From NCBI RefSeq assembly GCF_000332495.1, contig NZ_AOGW02000006.1, positions 663,617-727,616 on the forward strand: DNA of 64,000 nucleotides. Direction: 5' to 3'. The stretch comes from Leptospira terpstrae serovar Hualin str. LT 11-33 = ATCC 700639. Its GTDB lineage: Bacteria > Spirochaetota > Leptospiria > Leptospirales > Leptospiraceae. Within the stretch, counting starts at the first letter, position 1; every line of letters starts with the position of its first letter. The position numbers were made by a program, and so were the translations under genes. The notes under the pieces were generated by a model. That model made no database searches and was not told the origin of the DNA. It saw only the letters and a program-made list of their open reading frames with translations. Positions 1-8,899 of this stretch are shown in pieces.

Positions 1-278
1 CCCACAAGAGAAGAACCAATGTAACCAGCAGAAACAACGAGGATAAAAGAACCACGAAACGAAGCAGGAACAGCAATGGTTTCCCCACCTTCATTTCCGT
101 GAAGGGCGATTCCTTTCACAACTCCGCCACTGAAGAGAGCAGCAGTGGCATGGCAAATTTCATGGATGAGTACAACAAATTCTTTGAGGTAAGATGTGAA
201 TTGGTGATCCCAAAACGCAACTAAGCTCAAAATCAAAGAGAGAAAAATGACAAATTTGACCGGTTTTTCTGCCATCAT
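1..278 (-). CDS. M50-type membrane metallopeptidase-like protein, N-terminal part (runs off window)
   Basis: Reading the minus strand from an ATG at 278 gives an open frame to the window edge. A short hydrophobic segment (about residues 9-22) is followed by a stretch containing HEICHA, an HExxH zinc-site motif, and then another hydrophobic segment. A membrane-embedded HExxH close to the N-terminus is typical of the M50/M50B-like peptidase family. A second ATG lies at 275, and neither has a clear ribosome binding site. The start is 15 bases downstream of the stop of the SpoIIE phosphatase gene, so co-transcription is likely. About 92 residues are visible; the rest of the protein is outside the window, so the second half of the active site cannot be checked. 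Confidence 0.6.
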   Translation of the reverse strand, partial: MMAEKPVKFVIFLSLILSLVAFWDHQFTSYLKEFVVLIHEICHATAALFSGGVVKGIALHGNEGGETIAVPASFRGSFILVVSAGYIGSSLV

Positions 279-293
279 CGATTTAAATATCGG

Positions 294-2663
294 CTAGTTG
301 GGTGTAAAAGAAAGACCAATAAATGTAATATCATCCGATTGTTCTCGGTTCCCACGAAAATTTGTCATCTTAGCATCTAGAAGTGGAGGAATTTCTTTTA
401 CCGTTTTTTCGGCATTAAAATGTAAAAACTCAATTAATGTCTCTTCTCCAAAAATTTCATCCCTTTCGCTGAAGGCTTCCGTGATTCCATCGGAGTATAG
501 GAAGAGTTTGGTTCCTGGTAATAATTTTAATTCTTGGGCATGGTAATCGGTTTCTAAAATTCCTAGAACTCTTTGTGTTTTGGAATGTAATTTGATTTGT
601 CCATCAGCGCGCATTTCAATCAAGGAAAGATGGCCTGCATTGACATACTTAAAGATATTTTCATTGGAATCAAAAATTCCACCAAGAAGTGTCATAAATT
701 CATTCCCTTTATAACGCGCTCGGAAAAATGAATTGATTTCACGAAATAGTCCTTCAAGGGAAGTTCCATTTCTAAGTTGTTCTCTCACAATTCCTTTAAT
801 CGCACTGACTAAAAATCCAGTTCCTAATCCATGTCCCGCAACGTCACCTAACAGAACTATCATTTTTGTTTGAGAAACTGGAATGATATCTAAGTAATCT
901 CCAGAGATTCCCACAGCAGGTTTAGAAATATAACCATAGTCAATTCCTTTCACTTCGCTTGGTAAAATTAAACGTAGCGTATTGTCAACAATAGATGCGG
1001 TTTGGATATCTCTTACAATTTTACGTTTTTGAATTTCATCTTCAAGCAAACTGTAGTTCTCAAGTAACATTCCCGAAATTTTCACAACTTCGTTTATAAA
1101 TTTCAATTCTCCGATGGAAAAATATTTTTTATCTAACTTTTCCCCAATAAGAATCATAGCCTGAATGTTTTTTTTATTCGAAGATGAATCGTAAGCTGGA
1201 AATGCTAACTGTACATGTAAACCTTTCAAAAAATTATAAAGAGTTTCTCGAAGACCAATTCCATACTCTAAGTGAGAAGTGACTGTTACTCTGTCTGTAC
1301 TTGTAAAATAATTCCATATTTCTGATTGGGGAGAAATACGAACAAAATTAATATTTCTTAAATCGGTACTCGCAAATTGATCCCCCGGAATTAAGATAAT
1401 GATATTTGAAACATTAACTGTTTCTTTTACAGTGCGATTGATAGTGAGAATTGTTTTTCGCATGGAAAGAGGAGAAGATAATAATGCAGTAATTTTGTTA
1501 ATCCCTTCACTAAGTTTGGGATTTTGTTCAAAAAACCAGTAATCAAATAATTCCTTCACCCGAAGTTTGAGCGGAATTAGATAAGCAGTAACTAAAAAAA
1601 GATAAATAAGATTAAAAACCCAACGGTCTTTTAGATAACGAATCGGAAGAATAAAATCTAATATAAAAATAGAACCAATATATGTACCCAAAATTATGGA
1701 AACTAAAATTAAAGTCACAATACTTGGAGTAAAAATGACTAATGACGGGACAAAAGTATATCGGTATGTCCCATAAAAGAAAGAGAGGATAAACAAAAGA
1801 TAGGTGAAAATAAAAAGAGATCTATGAACAAAAAACCAAGGATATCCATCAAAAAATAGGATACTGGTTGGAAGGGCTACATAAAGGATTATTGAAAAAA
1901 CTAAAACGATTCTTTTGATGAGTGCTTCTTCTTGAGGTTTTGATCGAATAATTTCATAGACGTTAGCAATGATATTGATGGAACCAAACAAAACCGTGAT
2001 AGCATGAGCAACTAACACAACTCTTTCGATTAGGACCATGTCGTATTTTTCTTGTGATGCGATCATCGCCATGATAAAGGAAATTAATACTTGAGGTAAT
2101 AGCCACTTGGAGTTGATTTCTTTTCCTCGAAGTCGATAGATTAGATGGTATTGGAGAAAACTTCCTAAATATAATGTTAGAACAAAAAGAAAAATCGAAT
2201 TATTAAAAGTTAATACAAAAACATTAGATAATATAACTAGTCCAAAATTAAAGAAAAAACCAAAAATTAAACCATCCCTTGTGGAATAGTAAAAGTAAAC
2301 AGCAATGGCTAAACTAAAAAACGCTAAAAATAAATCAGAAAAAAATACACCAAGTACATCAGTTTTACGTATAGTGGTTAACTTAAAATCTTCCTCATAA
2401 ATATTTCCTTCGGTATCTTTAATGTGTAATCGAAAGGTTTCTATATTAGAAAAATCTATTATGGAATCAAACTTTTCTAAATCTTCCCGAACCACCGAGT
2501 TTCCCCAGTGTGCTTTGTTTCCATCTCCAATATTGACAATAAGCCCGGAAGGGTAATGGTAAAAGGGGAGTCTTTTTGTGTTGTTTTGAAATCCAATAAA
2601 CGCAAAGAGAAGAATCAAAAAAAACAAAAGAGAGGATAAAATTGTAATCGCAAGCTCTCTCAT
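294..2663 (-). CDS. Membrane-anchored SpoIIE/RsbU-type serine phosphatase with GAF-like domain
   Basis: A 789-residue protein predicted to remove phosphate from a Ser/Thr-phosphorylated partner, usually an anti-anti-sigma (STAS) protein in this family. Residues 5-25 form one membrane segment, about 26-105 an extracytoplasmic domain, and about 105-365 a bundle of further membrane segments. Residues 385-545 look like a GAF-type sensor. The SpoIIE/PP2C domain fills 555-787, with the metal-binding residues present: GDYLD (D589, D592), GDVAGHG (D607), YVNAGH, LYSDG (D725) and QSDD (D777, D778). The start overlaps the stop of the next upstream gene by four bases (ATGA), so the two are translationally coupled. 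No STAS or RsbW-like gene is adjacent, so the substrate is unknown. Confidence 0.85.
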   Translation of the reverse strand: MRELAITILSSLLFFLILLFAFIGFQNNTKRLPFYHYPSGLIVNIGDGNKAHWGNSVVREDLEKFDSIIDFSNIETFRLHIKDTEGNIYEEDFKLTTIRKTDVLGVFFSDLFLAFFSLAIAVYFYYSTRDGLIFGFFFNFGLVILSNVFVLTFNNSIFLFVLTLYLGSFLQYHLIYRLRGKEINSKWLLPQVLISFIMAMIASQEKYDMVLIERVVLVAHAITVLFGSINIIANVYEIIRSKPQEEALIKRIVLVFSIILYVALPTSILFFDGYPWFFVHRSLFIFTYLLFILSFFYGTYRYTFVPSLVIFTPSIVTLILVSIILGTYIGSIFILDFILPIRYLKDRWVFNLIYLFLVTAYLIPLKLRVKELFDYWFFEQNPKLSEGINKITALLSSPLSMRKTILTINRTVKETVNVSNIIILIPGDQFASTDLRNINFVRISPQSEIWNYFTSTDRVTVTSHLEYGIGLRETLYNFLKGLHVQLAFPAYDSSSNKKNIQAMILIGEKLDKKYFSIGELKFINEVVKISGMLLENYSLLEDEIQKRKIVRDIQTASIVDNTLRLILPSEVKGIDYGYISKPAVGISGDYLDIIPVSQTKMIVLLGDVAGHGLGTGFLVSAIKGIVREQLRNGTSLEGLFREINSFFRARYKGNEFMTLLGGIFDSNENIFKYVNAGHLSLIEMRADGQIKLHSKTQRVLGILETDYHAQELKLLPGTKLFLYSDGITEAFSERDEIFGEETLIEFLHFNAEKTVKEIPPLLDAKMTNFRGNREQSDDITFIGLSFTPN

Positions 2664-3928
2664 TTGATTTCTGGCTCTTCAAAACTAAATTTAAGCACTG
2701 GTTCTCCGCGTTGTTGGATGATGATTGGACCTTTGTCCATATTGATCATATTTTTCCATCCCATACTTGCAACGACTTCTTCAGAGTTTCTTGTGATTCG
2801 AAATTGTTTTCCTTCCTGAACTATATAAAGTTCCGAATAACCAATTTTACCTATGATCATTTCATAGTTTTCTTTCCAATCTAACTTTTGAAAGGTGGAT
2901 TGGATTAAGGTTTTTATATCTGAAAATCCCTTTAAAATTCGTAATCTTGATTGTGAATACACAACTCCTAAAATATAGGAAAGGATAATCCCTATATGTT
3001 GGTAGGATTTTCCTGCATTTAGAATCACAAAAAACCAGCTACCATCTTCTACTTGGAAAAACTCGATTAAATTCCGGTTGGTTCTTTTGAACGCGGTGAT
3101 ATTCCAGCCCATAAGTTGCGGTATTGTTCCTGTTTCCAAAAGGTTTTGGACACGTACCGCATATGCTGCTTCTTTCTGATATTTTTTATTTTCAGAAATA
3201 TGATAAGAGAGGATATGATTATGGATTGTTAATGCAGATTGACCAGCTAACAAAGATAAGCTATGGTTTGCATCAGCATTTGGAATGTTGGATACGGCAA
3301 TAAAACCAAATAGTTTTTCTCGAAAGATAAAAGGATAAATATAGTTTGCATGGAGTTCCATAAAGTCATTGTTTATGTTTTCATGGGAATAGGTATCAGC
3401 TACAGAAGAGCCATTTCTTTTGCTGAGTAAAAAAGATTGAAAACTCGATTTAACAATAATATCCTTTGTTGGGTTCAATTTTTTTTGCCGTCCTCGAAAG
3501 TACGAGTGAAATGCAAAGGTTCCATTTTGCGTTAATACAGCCATGGTTCCAGAATGGCTTCCTGTAATTTTTACCATATCCGGAAAAACATTTTTGATCA
3601 GGGCATCAAAATTAAATCGTTTAATGGCTTGCCTGTATGATTCCGCATCTTCTGTTAAATACTCTGATAAAAATCGAGTACGAATGTAACGTGTGAGTCT
3701 TTCTATAATTGGTAGATATAAAATTAAGGCGAACGCAGATGTAAGTAGTAAAGCAAGTTCCAAATGATAAGACATCTGCTCTGGAATCTGAGAGAGAATT
3801 AGAAAGTATGAAAAATATACGAGTAAAATAAACAAAGTTCGCGTAAAGATATTGGTTACCGATAATTTTAACTGATAACTGGAAGGTAAAAAATATTTAA
3901 GCGAACTTTTGATTTTATTCGAAATCAT
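2660..3928 (-). CDS. Membrane protein with GAF-like and degenerate SpoIIE-phosphatase domain (probable pseudophosphatase)
   Basis: A 422-residue protein. Two membrane segments (about 31-48 and 55-75) precede a GAF-like region (95-240). From about 255 the chain tracks the layout of a SpoIIE phosphatase: the entry helix AVRVQNLLETGTIPQLMGW matches the usual start, but the GGDxxD site is replaced by NLIEFF (286-291), the GDxxGHG site by LNAGKSY (303-309), and the C-terminal Asp motifs are missing. I infer a catalytically dead phosphatase fold that partners or regulates the active enzyme downstream. It overlaps argJ upstream and the active phosphatase downstream by four bases each. The family assignment is by pattern only; a plain GAF protein with an unrelated C-terminus is the alternative. 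Confidence 0.65.
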   Translation of the reverse strand: MISNKIKSSLKYFLPSSYQLKLSVTNIFTRTLFILLVYFSYFLILSQIPEQMSYHLELALLLTSAFALILYLPIIERLTRYIRTRFLSEYLTEDAESYRQAIKRFNFDALIKNVFPDMVKITGSHSGTMAVLTQNGTFAFHSYFRGRQKKLNPTKDIIVKSSFQSFLLSKRNGSSVADTYSHENINNDFMELHANYIYPFIFREKLFGFIAVSNIPNADANHSLSLLAGQSALTIHNHILSYHISENKKYQKEAAYAVRVQNLLETGTIPQLMGWNITAFKRTNRNLIEFFQVEDGSWFFVILNAGKSYQHIGIILSYILGVVYSQSRLRILKGFSDIKTLIQSTFQKLDWKENYEMIIGKIGYSELYIVQEGKQFRITRNSEEVVASMGWKNMINMDKGPIIIQQRGEPVLKFSFEEPEIK

Positions 3929-5079
3929 GTTGTATAGTATGCATTTTCTTGAATGTATCCTTCGGTGAAATCACAACTCCAGAAAGTTTTTTGAAAGGAA
4001 CCTGTATTTAAATTAACTAAAATTTTTATTTCTTCATTTGATTTAAGGTATTCAGCTAACTTTGTTTTGGTGTCATTGTCAGCTCCTTTGACAGAAATTC
4101 CACCCAGTTGGATTTCGAGTGTATCGTAAGGAATGGGTTCATCAAAAACTTTTCCAATTGCCATGACAAACCTTCCCCAGTTTGGATCCCCACCATAAAT
4201 GGCAGTTTTTACCAGTGGAGAATTAAGGATGGACTTTCCAATTTTAGTCACTTGGACATCATCTCTTCCTTTGGATACAGTCAGTTCGATAAGTTTGGAA
4301 GCTCCTTCTCCATCGCGAGCGATCATTTTGGAAAGATCGGTGGCAATTTCTTTTAAGTGCGATTCAAAAACTTCATCGGGGATGGTTCCAAGAACGCCAG
4401 AACACATAAGAACCACTGTATCACTTGTAGATGTATCGGAATCGATGGTAATACAATTATAAGTGAGATCCACAACTCGTTTTAAAATTCCTGGTAGGTC
4501 ACCTGATTCGGGAAGAAAATCGCAAAGAATGTAAGACAACATAGTGGCCATGTTTGGTTCAATCATCCCCGCACCTTTCGCAATTCCGAACATAACACCT
4601 TCGCTGGTTTGTGTTGTAATGGTACGATAAGAAATTTTTTTGCGAGTGTCGGTAGTCATAATGGCTTCGGCAACTTCTTCTAAATTTCCAGGTTTTAAAT
4701 CTGTTTTTGCCGTAGAACAGGCATTAAGTATTTTTTCTATGGGAAGGGGAACTCCAATCACACCTGTAGAAGATGGAAGGATGTCTCTGGCAGAGATGCC
4801 TAGAGACTTTCCAAGTTCCGTGCAGATCTGATAAGAATTTTGGATTCCTTGTTCTCCTGTGGCCACGTTTGAGTTTTTAGAATTGATAACAATTGCTTGG
4901 AGGAATCCGTCTTTGATATGGTCCCGGCCCACGTAAATGGGTGCACCAGGAAAATTATTTCGAGTGAATACAGCTGCCGCCTTACATCGATTTTCCGAAT
5001 AAATGACTGCAAAATCTAAACTGGAGTCTTTGATTCCTATGTTTTTGCCGAAGGAATAAAATCCCAATGGAAACTTCAT
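3925..5079 (-). CDS. argJ: Bifunctional glutamate N-acetyltransferase / amino-acid acetyltransferase ArgJ
   Basis: A 384-residue ArgJ, which transfers acetyl from N-acetylornithine to glutamate in the cyclic arginine pathway and may also use acetyl-CoA. The autoprocessing site KGAGMIEPNMATML is present, with Thr179 as the expected nucleophile that splits the precursor into alpha and beta chains. The length is normal for the family. The start is ATG at 5079, 51 bases after the histidine kinase stop. The last four bases overlap the following membrane gene, so a biosynthetic enzyme is coupled to a signalling pair with no obvious functional link. Confidence 0.95.
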   Translation of the reverse strand: MKFPLGFYSFGKNIGIKDSSLDFAVIYSENRCKAAAVFTRNNFPGAPIYVGRDHIKDGFLQAIVINSKNSNVATGEQGIQNSYQICTELGKSLGISARDILPSSTGVIGVPLPIEKILNACSTAKTDLKPGNLEEVAEAIMTTDTRKKISYRTITTQTSEGVMFGIAKGAGMIEPNMATMLSYILCDFLPESGDLPGILKRVVDLTYNCITIDSDTSTSDTVVLMCSGVLGTIPDEVFESHLKEIATDLSKMIARDGEGASKLIELTVSKGRDDVQVTKIGKSILNSPLVKTAIYGGDPNWGRFVMAIGKVFDEPIPYDTLEIQLGGISVKGADNDTKTKLAEYLKSNEEIKILVNLNTGSFQKTFWSCDFTEGYIQENAYYTT

Positions 5080-5130
5080 AAATACCTACCGGATACCAAT
5101 ATTCTATCCGGTGACTTCTCTTACGAGAAT

Positions 5131-6495
5131 CTATTTTTTAGGGAATTCAAAGGTAAAAATGGACCCACCTTTGGGGTTTGGGGAGACGGAAACTTCGCCA
5201 GAATGTAGCCTTGCAATGTGTTTTACGATGGAAAGTCCAAGCCCTGTCCCACCTTCTTTTCGGGAACGGTTGGTATCCACACGGAAAAAACGTTCGAAGA
5301 TTCTTTCCGCGTCCTCTGCAGATATTCCTATTCCATGGTCTACCACGTGGATTTGGTTTTTGTCTTCTGTAGAGGAAGTTCTTACAATCACGCTGGAACC
5401 TTCAGGACTATAAGCGGAAGCATTGGAAATTAGATTCACCAATAAATCTTCAAGTAACAAACGGTCAGCTTTCACTCGGAAATCGGATGGGATGTCCAAA
5501 ATCAAATTTTGTTTTTTTTGGGAATAGATAACCCCCAAAGATTCGGACACATTTTTCACAAGATCCAAAACCGAAACATCAGTAAGGTTCAATACAGTTT
5601 TATGATTTTCTAATCTTGATACTGTTAACATATCTTCAACAATACGAATCAAACGATCTGTATTTCGGAGAATAGCGTCCAAAAATTTTCGTTCATTCGA
5701 ATCTTGTGGAAGTTTCAGTTTATATTCTAAAGTTTCGGCATACCCTTTAATCGATGTTATGGGAGTTTTTAATTCATGAGAGGCATTTTGAAAAAACTGT
5801 TCTCGGATGAGTTGGTTTTGTCTATCTTCCGTGATGTCTGACAAAACTCCAATATATAACTGGATCATGGAATCGGATTTAATTGGATAAATGCGGGCTG
5901 TATAAAAATGAATTCCGTCCTGAAACTCTGTTTTTCCTTCCACTCCATGGTGGATTTTATCCTTAATGAAACCAAGGAGTTCTTTGTTTTTGATGGAAGG
6001 GATATAATCTTTGTATTGAGAATTTTTTTCGATTAAGGTATCTGAAATATTACGGTTTAAAAAAAGAAATTTTTCATTCCGATCAATAGCAAAGACACCT
6101 TCTTTTAGGTTTTGCAGTAAGTAGTTAAACTTTTCTTTTTCGACAGTAAGGTCCAAAAATTGCACTTTGAGTCGTTTAGCCATTTCATTGATGGACAAGG
6201 CCAGCGTTGCAAGCTCACGAATGTCAGGTGAAGATAATTCTACACCGAAGTCACCAGCATTAATTTCTTTTGTTTTTTTCTCAACTGTAGCAAGCGGATC
6301 TGTGATTCGCATCGCAATATTTGTGGAAGTATAAAAAGTACCAAAGATAGCAATTAAAACAAATCCGAAAAGAATCAGAGGACGTACTGCGGGTACAACT
6401 AGATCATAAATAAAAAATACACCCAAGGCAAGGGTCAGTAAAACAAGTAAAAGACCCCAGTTGAGTAAAAGTAATGTGGAAAAAAAACTACGCAT
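5131..6495 (-). CDS. PhoR-like sensor histidine kinase
   Basis: A 454-residue membrane histidine kinase. Two adjacent hydrophobic segments (about 7-30 and 38-60) leave almost no periplasmic loop. They are followed by a HAMP-like segment (60-115), a PAS-like domain (120-225), a HisKA domain with the phospho-acceptor in NASHELKTPITSIKGYAETL (His240), and a HATPase domain with N-box LVNLISNASAYS, DHGIGIS and GGTGLGLSIVKHI. This is the order seen in PhoR. It overlaps the upstream response regulator by eight bases, so the two form a cognate pair. Lack of a sensing loop is also typical of PhoR, but no phosphate transport genes are nearby, so the signal is not certain. Confidence 0.9.
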   Translation of the reverse strand: MRSFFSTLLLLNWGLLLVLLTLALGVFFIYDLVVPAVRPLILFGFVLIAIFGTFYTSTNIAMRITDPLATVEKKTKEINAGDFGVELSSPDIRELATLALSINEMAKRLKVQFLDLTVEKEKFNYLLQNLKEGVFAIDRNEKFLFLNRNISDTLIEKNSQYKDYIPSIKNKELLGFIKDKIHHGVEGKTEFQDGIHFYTARIYPIKSDSMIQLYIGVLSDITEDRQNQLIREQFFQNASHELKTPITSIKGYAETLEYKLKLPQDSNERKFLDAILRNTDRLIRIVEDMLTVSRLENHKTVLNLTDVSVLDLVKNVSESLGVIYSQKKQNLILDIPSDFRVKADRLLLEDLLVNLISNASAYSPEGSSVIVRTSSTEDKNQIHVVDHGIGISAEDAERIFERFFRVDTNRSRKEGGTGLGLSIVKHIARLHSGEVSVSPNPKGGSIFTFEFPKK

Positions 6496-7162
6496 CTCGG
6501 AATCGGTAACCGACCCCGCGTATGGTTTCTAGTCTTTCTTTTTCAGAAAGTAACTTATCACGTAGGCGTTTGATGTTTACATCGACTGTTCGGTCAGTAA
6601 CAAATACATCTTTGCCCCAAATTCGATCGAGTAATTTGTCTCTAGAAAACGCAACGCCAGGATTACCAGCAAACAGTTGTAAAAGTTTGAACTCGATCAG
6701 AGTCAGATCTATTTCAGTTCCCTCAACAAAAACTTTATGTGCTGTTGGATTGATTTGGATTTTTCCTGTGGAAATGGTCCCTTGGACTTCTTGTGTTGGA
6801 TCTGTAGAGCGTCGCGTAACAGTTCTTACACGAGCCACAAGTTCCCGAATGTTAAAAGGTTTGCGAATGTAATCGTCAGCACCTAACTCAAGACCAAGTA
6901 CTACATCGGTTTCCCCAGTTTTTGCAGTTACCATTAAAATAGGAATATGAGGGTATTTTTCTTTAATCCGTCTGCAAAGATCCATCCCACCTATACCCGG
7001 TAACATTAAATCTAAAATGATTCCGTCCGGGAGGTGTTTTTCTAAACGGGGGAGAACTTCCATCCCATTGTGACATACTTCGGTCTGAAACCCTTCTTCC
7101 TCTAAATGGAATTGGATGAGGCCTGCAATGTCTTCTTCGTCATCTACAATTAGTATTTTCAT
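6488..7162 (-). CDS. OmpR/PhoB-family response regulator
   Basis: A 224-residue two-domain regulator. The receiver domain (1-118) has the acidic pair DDEED near the N-terminus, phospho-acceptor Asp51 in ILDLMLPG, the conserved Thr in MVTAKT and Lys in RKPF. The C-terminal winged-helix DNA-binding domain (about 128-222) carries LTLIEFKLLQLF, RDKLLDRIWG and TDRTVDVNIKRLRDKL, the usual OmpR/PhoB signature. It is the first gene of the pair with the PhoR-like kinase and overlaps it by eight bases. Confidence 0.93.
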   Translation of the reverse strand: MKILIVDDEEDIAGLIQFHLEEEGFQTEVCHNGMEVLPRLEKHLPDGIILDLMLPGIGGMDLCRRIKEKYPHIPILMVTAKTGETDVVLGLELGADDYIRKPFNIRELVARVRTVTRRSTDPTQEVQGTISTGKIQINPTAHKVFVEGTEIDLTLIEFKLLQLFAGNPGVAFSRDKLLDRIWGKDVFVTDRTVDVNIKRLRDKLLSEKERLETIRGVGYRFRDA

Positions 7163-7233
7163 GAATTATTCCAAAAGTAACAGGGATTCATTACAAACAG
7201 AATACAAAATGATGACAATGAAACGATATCTAT

Positions 7234-7659
7234 CTATTTGCCGAGCATTTGATTGATGTCGCGGATGGCTTGCCTTTGGCGAAGTAACAAGAAGCCAAGA
7301 AATCCGAAGAACAAAAAGAAGGCCAATCCATAAACCCAAAGTAGGGATTTTAGGCGTGCCTGTTCTTTTTCGACAGCTTGAATTTCTTCCAAATGGGAAA
7401 TGAGAAAATAAAAATGATCTGCTTTGGAGTAAGATTTTTTGATTTCAGCTCGGAGTTCTGAAACAAGGACCTTCGAATCTTCTTTGGAAAGGGATTCCAC
7501 TAGAGGAAGTGCACGGTCTAAATCCATTTTTAAAAATTCTTCTCCGGAAGGCAAAGCCTCGGCAGAGATAGACAGGGCAAAACAAAAAATAGGGAGAACC
7601 AATAGACCTTTCACAAATACTTTAGACCTCTTCAAATCCAAGTTTCTCCTTCCATTCAT
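7234..7659 (-). CDS. Small secreted/membrane-anchored protein of unknown function in the ECF sigma operon
   Basis: A 141-residue protein with a hydrophobic segment at about 17-33 that could be a signal peptide ending near SAEA, a charged helical middle (40-105) and a C-terminal membrane segment (about 107-127) followed by a short basic tail RQRQAIRDINQMLGK. That topology places the middle outside the cytoplasm. It overlaps the preceding small membrane gene by 38 bases and is the third gene in the run sigma factor - membrane protein - this protein. The position suggests a role in sensing or in restraining the sigma factor. I recognise no family. Confidence 0.6.
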   Translation of the reverse strand: MNGRRNLDLKRSKVFVKGLLVLPIFCFALSISAEALPSGEEFLKMDLDRALPLVESLSKEDSKVLVSELRAEIKKSYSKADHFYFLISHLEEIQAVEKEQARLKSLLWVYGLAFFLFFGFLGFLLLRQRQAIRDINQMLGK

Positions 7660-7972
7660 TCAGAAAAGGAATTCTTGTGTTGAGGAGTAAAAAGCCAAGG
7701 ACAAGCGAGTAAAAACAAAAAAATAAACTGGAACTAATCAAAATGGGCAAAAGCAAACCAGTGTTCTCTTGGTGAAAAACGGAGAGAAACATAGTGCCGA
7801 GTGGGATCATAAATAACAAAATAGATAGGCCAACAGATGAAAATAAAAACTTTAAAGGCAAAATTTGCCCTAACACACGCAAACGAATGACTGCCGGTGC
7901 ATCGGAATGTTTTAAAAACGGATCCGGATTTGCAAATGGTTTATCGGTATTAAAATCAGCCTTCGATTTCAT
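7622..7972 (-). CDS. Small two-helix membrane protein, possible anti-sigma factor
   Basis: A 116-residue protein. About 45 polar N-terminal residues, predicted cytoplasmic, are followed by two strong membrane segments (about 42-62 and 72-95) and a short charged tail. It overlaps the ECF sigma gene by 17 bases and the following gene by 38 bases, so the three are translated as one unit. Genes directly downstream of ECF sigma factors often encode membrane anti-sigma factors with a short cytoplasmic sigma-binding segment. The zinc anti-sigma HxxxCxxC motif is absent, so this function is inferred from position only. Confidence 0.6.
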   Translation of the reverse strand: MKSKADFNTDKPFANPDPFLKHSDAPAVIRLRVLGQILPLKFLFSSVGLSILLFMIPLGTMFLSVFHQENTGLLLPILISSSLFFCFYSLVLGFLLLNTRIPFLNEWKEKLGFEEV

Positions 7973-8459
7973 GTGACCACCATTTCCTTAGTAGATCCTT
8001 TCCTCTGGAAATATGACTTTTGATTGTGTTTAGTTTTATATTTAGATCCAATGCAATTTCTTTGAGAGGTTTGTTTTCAAAGTAATGCAATAGAATAGGC
8101 ATTTGGTATGATTTCGGCAATTTAGAAATAAGGGATCTTAGGTTGTGACTAGTTTCTTCTTTGTCCAAAATTTCAACAACGGTAGAACCTGTTTTATCTG
8201 CTACAAATGAAATGTCTTCTTGCCAATCGACAATGGGAAGTTTTTTCTTTTTGAAAACTTTTGTTAGGCGAAATCTTGCAATTTGGAATAACCAGGTGGA
8301 AAATTGTGATTCTCCACGGAACTTACTGAGTGATTCATAAGTTTGAATGAAAACTTCTTGAGTGAAATCTTCTGCTTCTTCATCTGTTAGAAAGGCCTTT
8401 TTGGCTTGGGAAAATACCATTCCTTGGTATCGTTTCATCAGCACGTCGAATTGGGACAC
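7956..8459 (-). CDS. ECF-family RNA polymerase sigma factor
   Basis: A 167-residue sigma-70 relative of the ECF type, with regions 2 and 4 only. Region 2 (about 8-75) has DEEAEDFTQEVFIQTYESL and the promoter-melting helix STWLFQIARFRL. Region 4 (about 108-163) has LPKSYQMPILLHYFENKPLK and the recognition helix LNIKLNTIKSHISRGKDLLR. The linker is short, as usual for ECF factors. Two overlapping downstream membrane genes (7622-7972 and 7234-7659) are the likely regulators. The gene starts 65 bases after the small membrane gene at 8525-8899. Confidence 0.93.
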   Translation of the reverse strand: MSQFDVLMKRYQGMVFSQAKKAFLTDEEAEDFTQEVFIQTYESLSKFRGESQFSTWLFQIARFRLTKVFKKKKLPIVDWQEDISFVADKTGSTVVEILDKEETSHNLRSLISKLPKSYQMPILLHYFENKPLKEIALDLNIKLNTIKSHISRGKDLLRKWWSHEIEG

Positions 8460-8524
8460 ATTTCCTCTTAGGATGGATTGGATAGAATTCCAATCTTCCT
8501 CGTTGCAAATCCTTGTTTCAGGCT

Positions 8525-8899
8525 CTACCGATACATTTTGTAGAAGGTCAAGAGACCGAGTCCAATTGCGAATGGGATTAACCCTCCTAACATCGCCATA
8601 GAACTTCCTAAGACGAGTATAAATACAAACGATAAGGCAAAACCAGTGAATGTCAACAAAAGACCAAGGAAAAATGAATACAATCTGATGTCAAAACTCC
8701 AAGGTTTGTACTGACCGGATTGGATGAGTGCCATCTTTTGTTTATGCCACCACTGGAACAAAAAAAACAAAAGTGTCGTACCGAAAATGATTCCTATGTT
8801 GGGAACTAAATAAAGAACCAAACGGTAAGGATCGGATCCTCCCGTTTTTTGGATTTCGGTGAGTAGTATTATGATTGCTTCATATTGTTCTTCTGTCAT
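8525..8899 (-). CDS. Small membrane protein, unknown function
   Basis: A 124-residue protein with three predicted membrane segments (about 27-48, 70-90 and 94-118). The first is followed by QKMALIQSGQYKPW, a pattern reminiscent of DUF6249-type bacterial membrane proteins, which carry a short cytoplasmic loop ending in a Lys/Gly-rich turn. The match is from memory and weak. The start overlaps the stop of the DUF1577-like gene by four bases (8896-8899), and the ECF sigma gene follows after 65 bases. No catalytic motif is visible. Confidence 0.6.
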   Translation of the reverse strand: MTEEQYEAIIILLTEIQKTGGSDPYRLVLYLVPNIGIIFGTTLLFFLFQWWHKQKMALIQSGQYKPWSFDIRLYSFFLGLLLTFTGFALSFVFILVLGSSMAMLGGLIPFAIGLGLLTFYKMYR

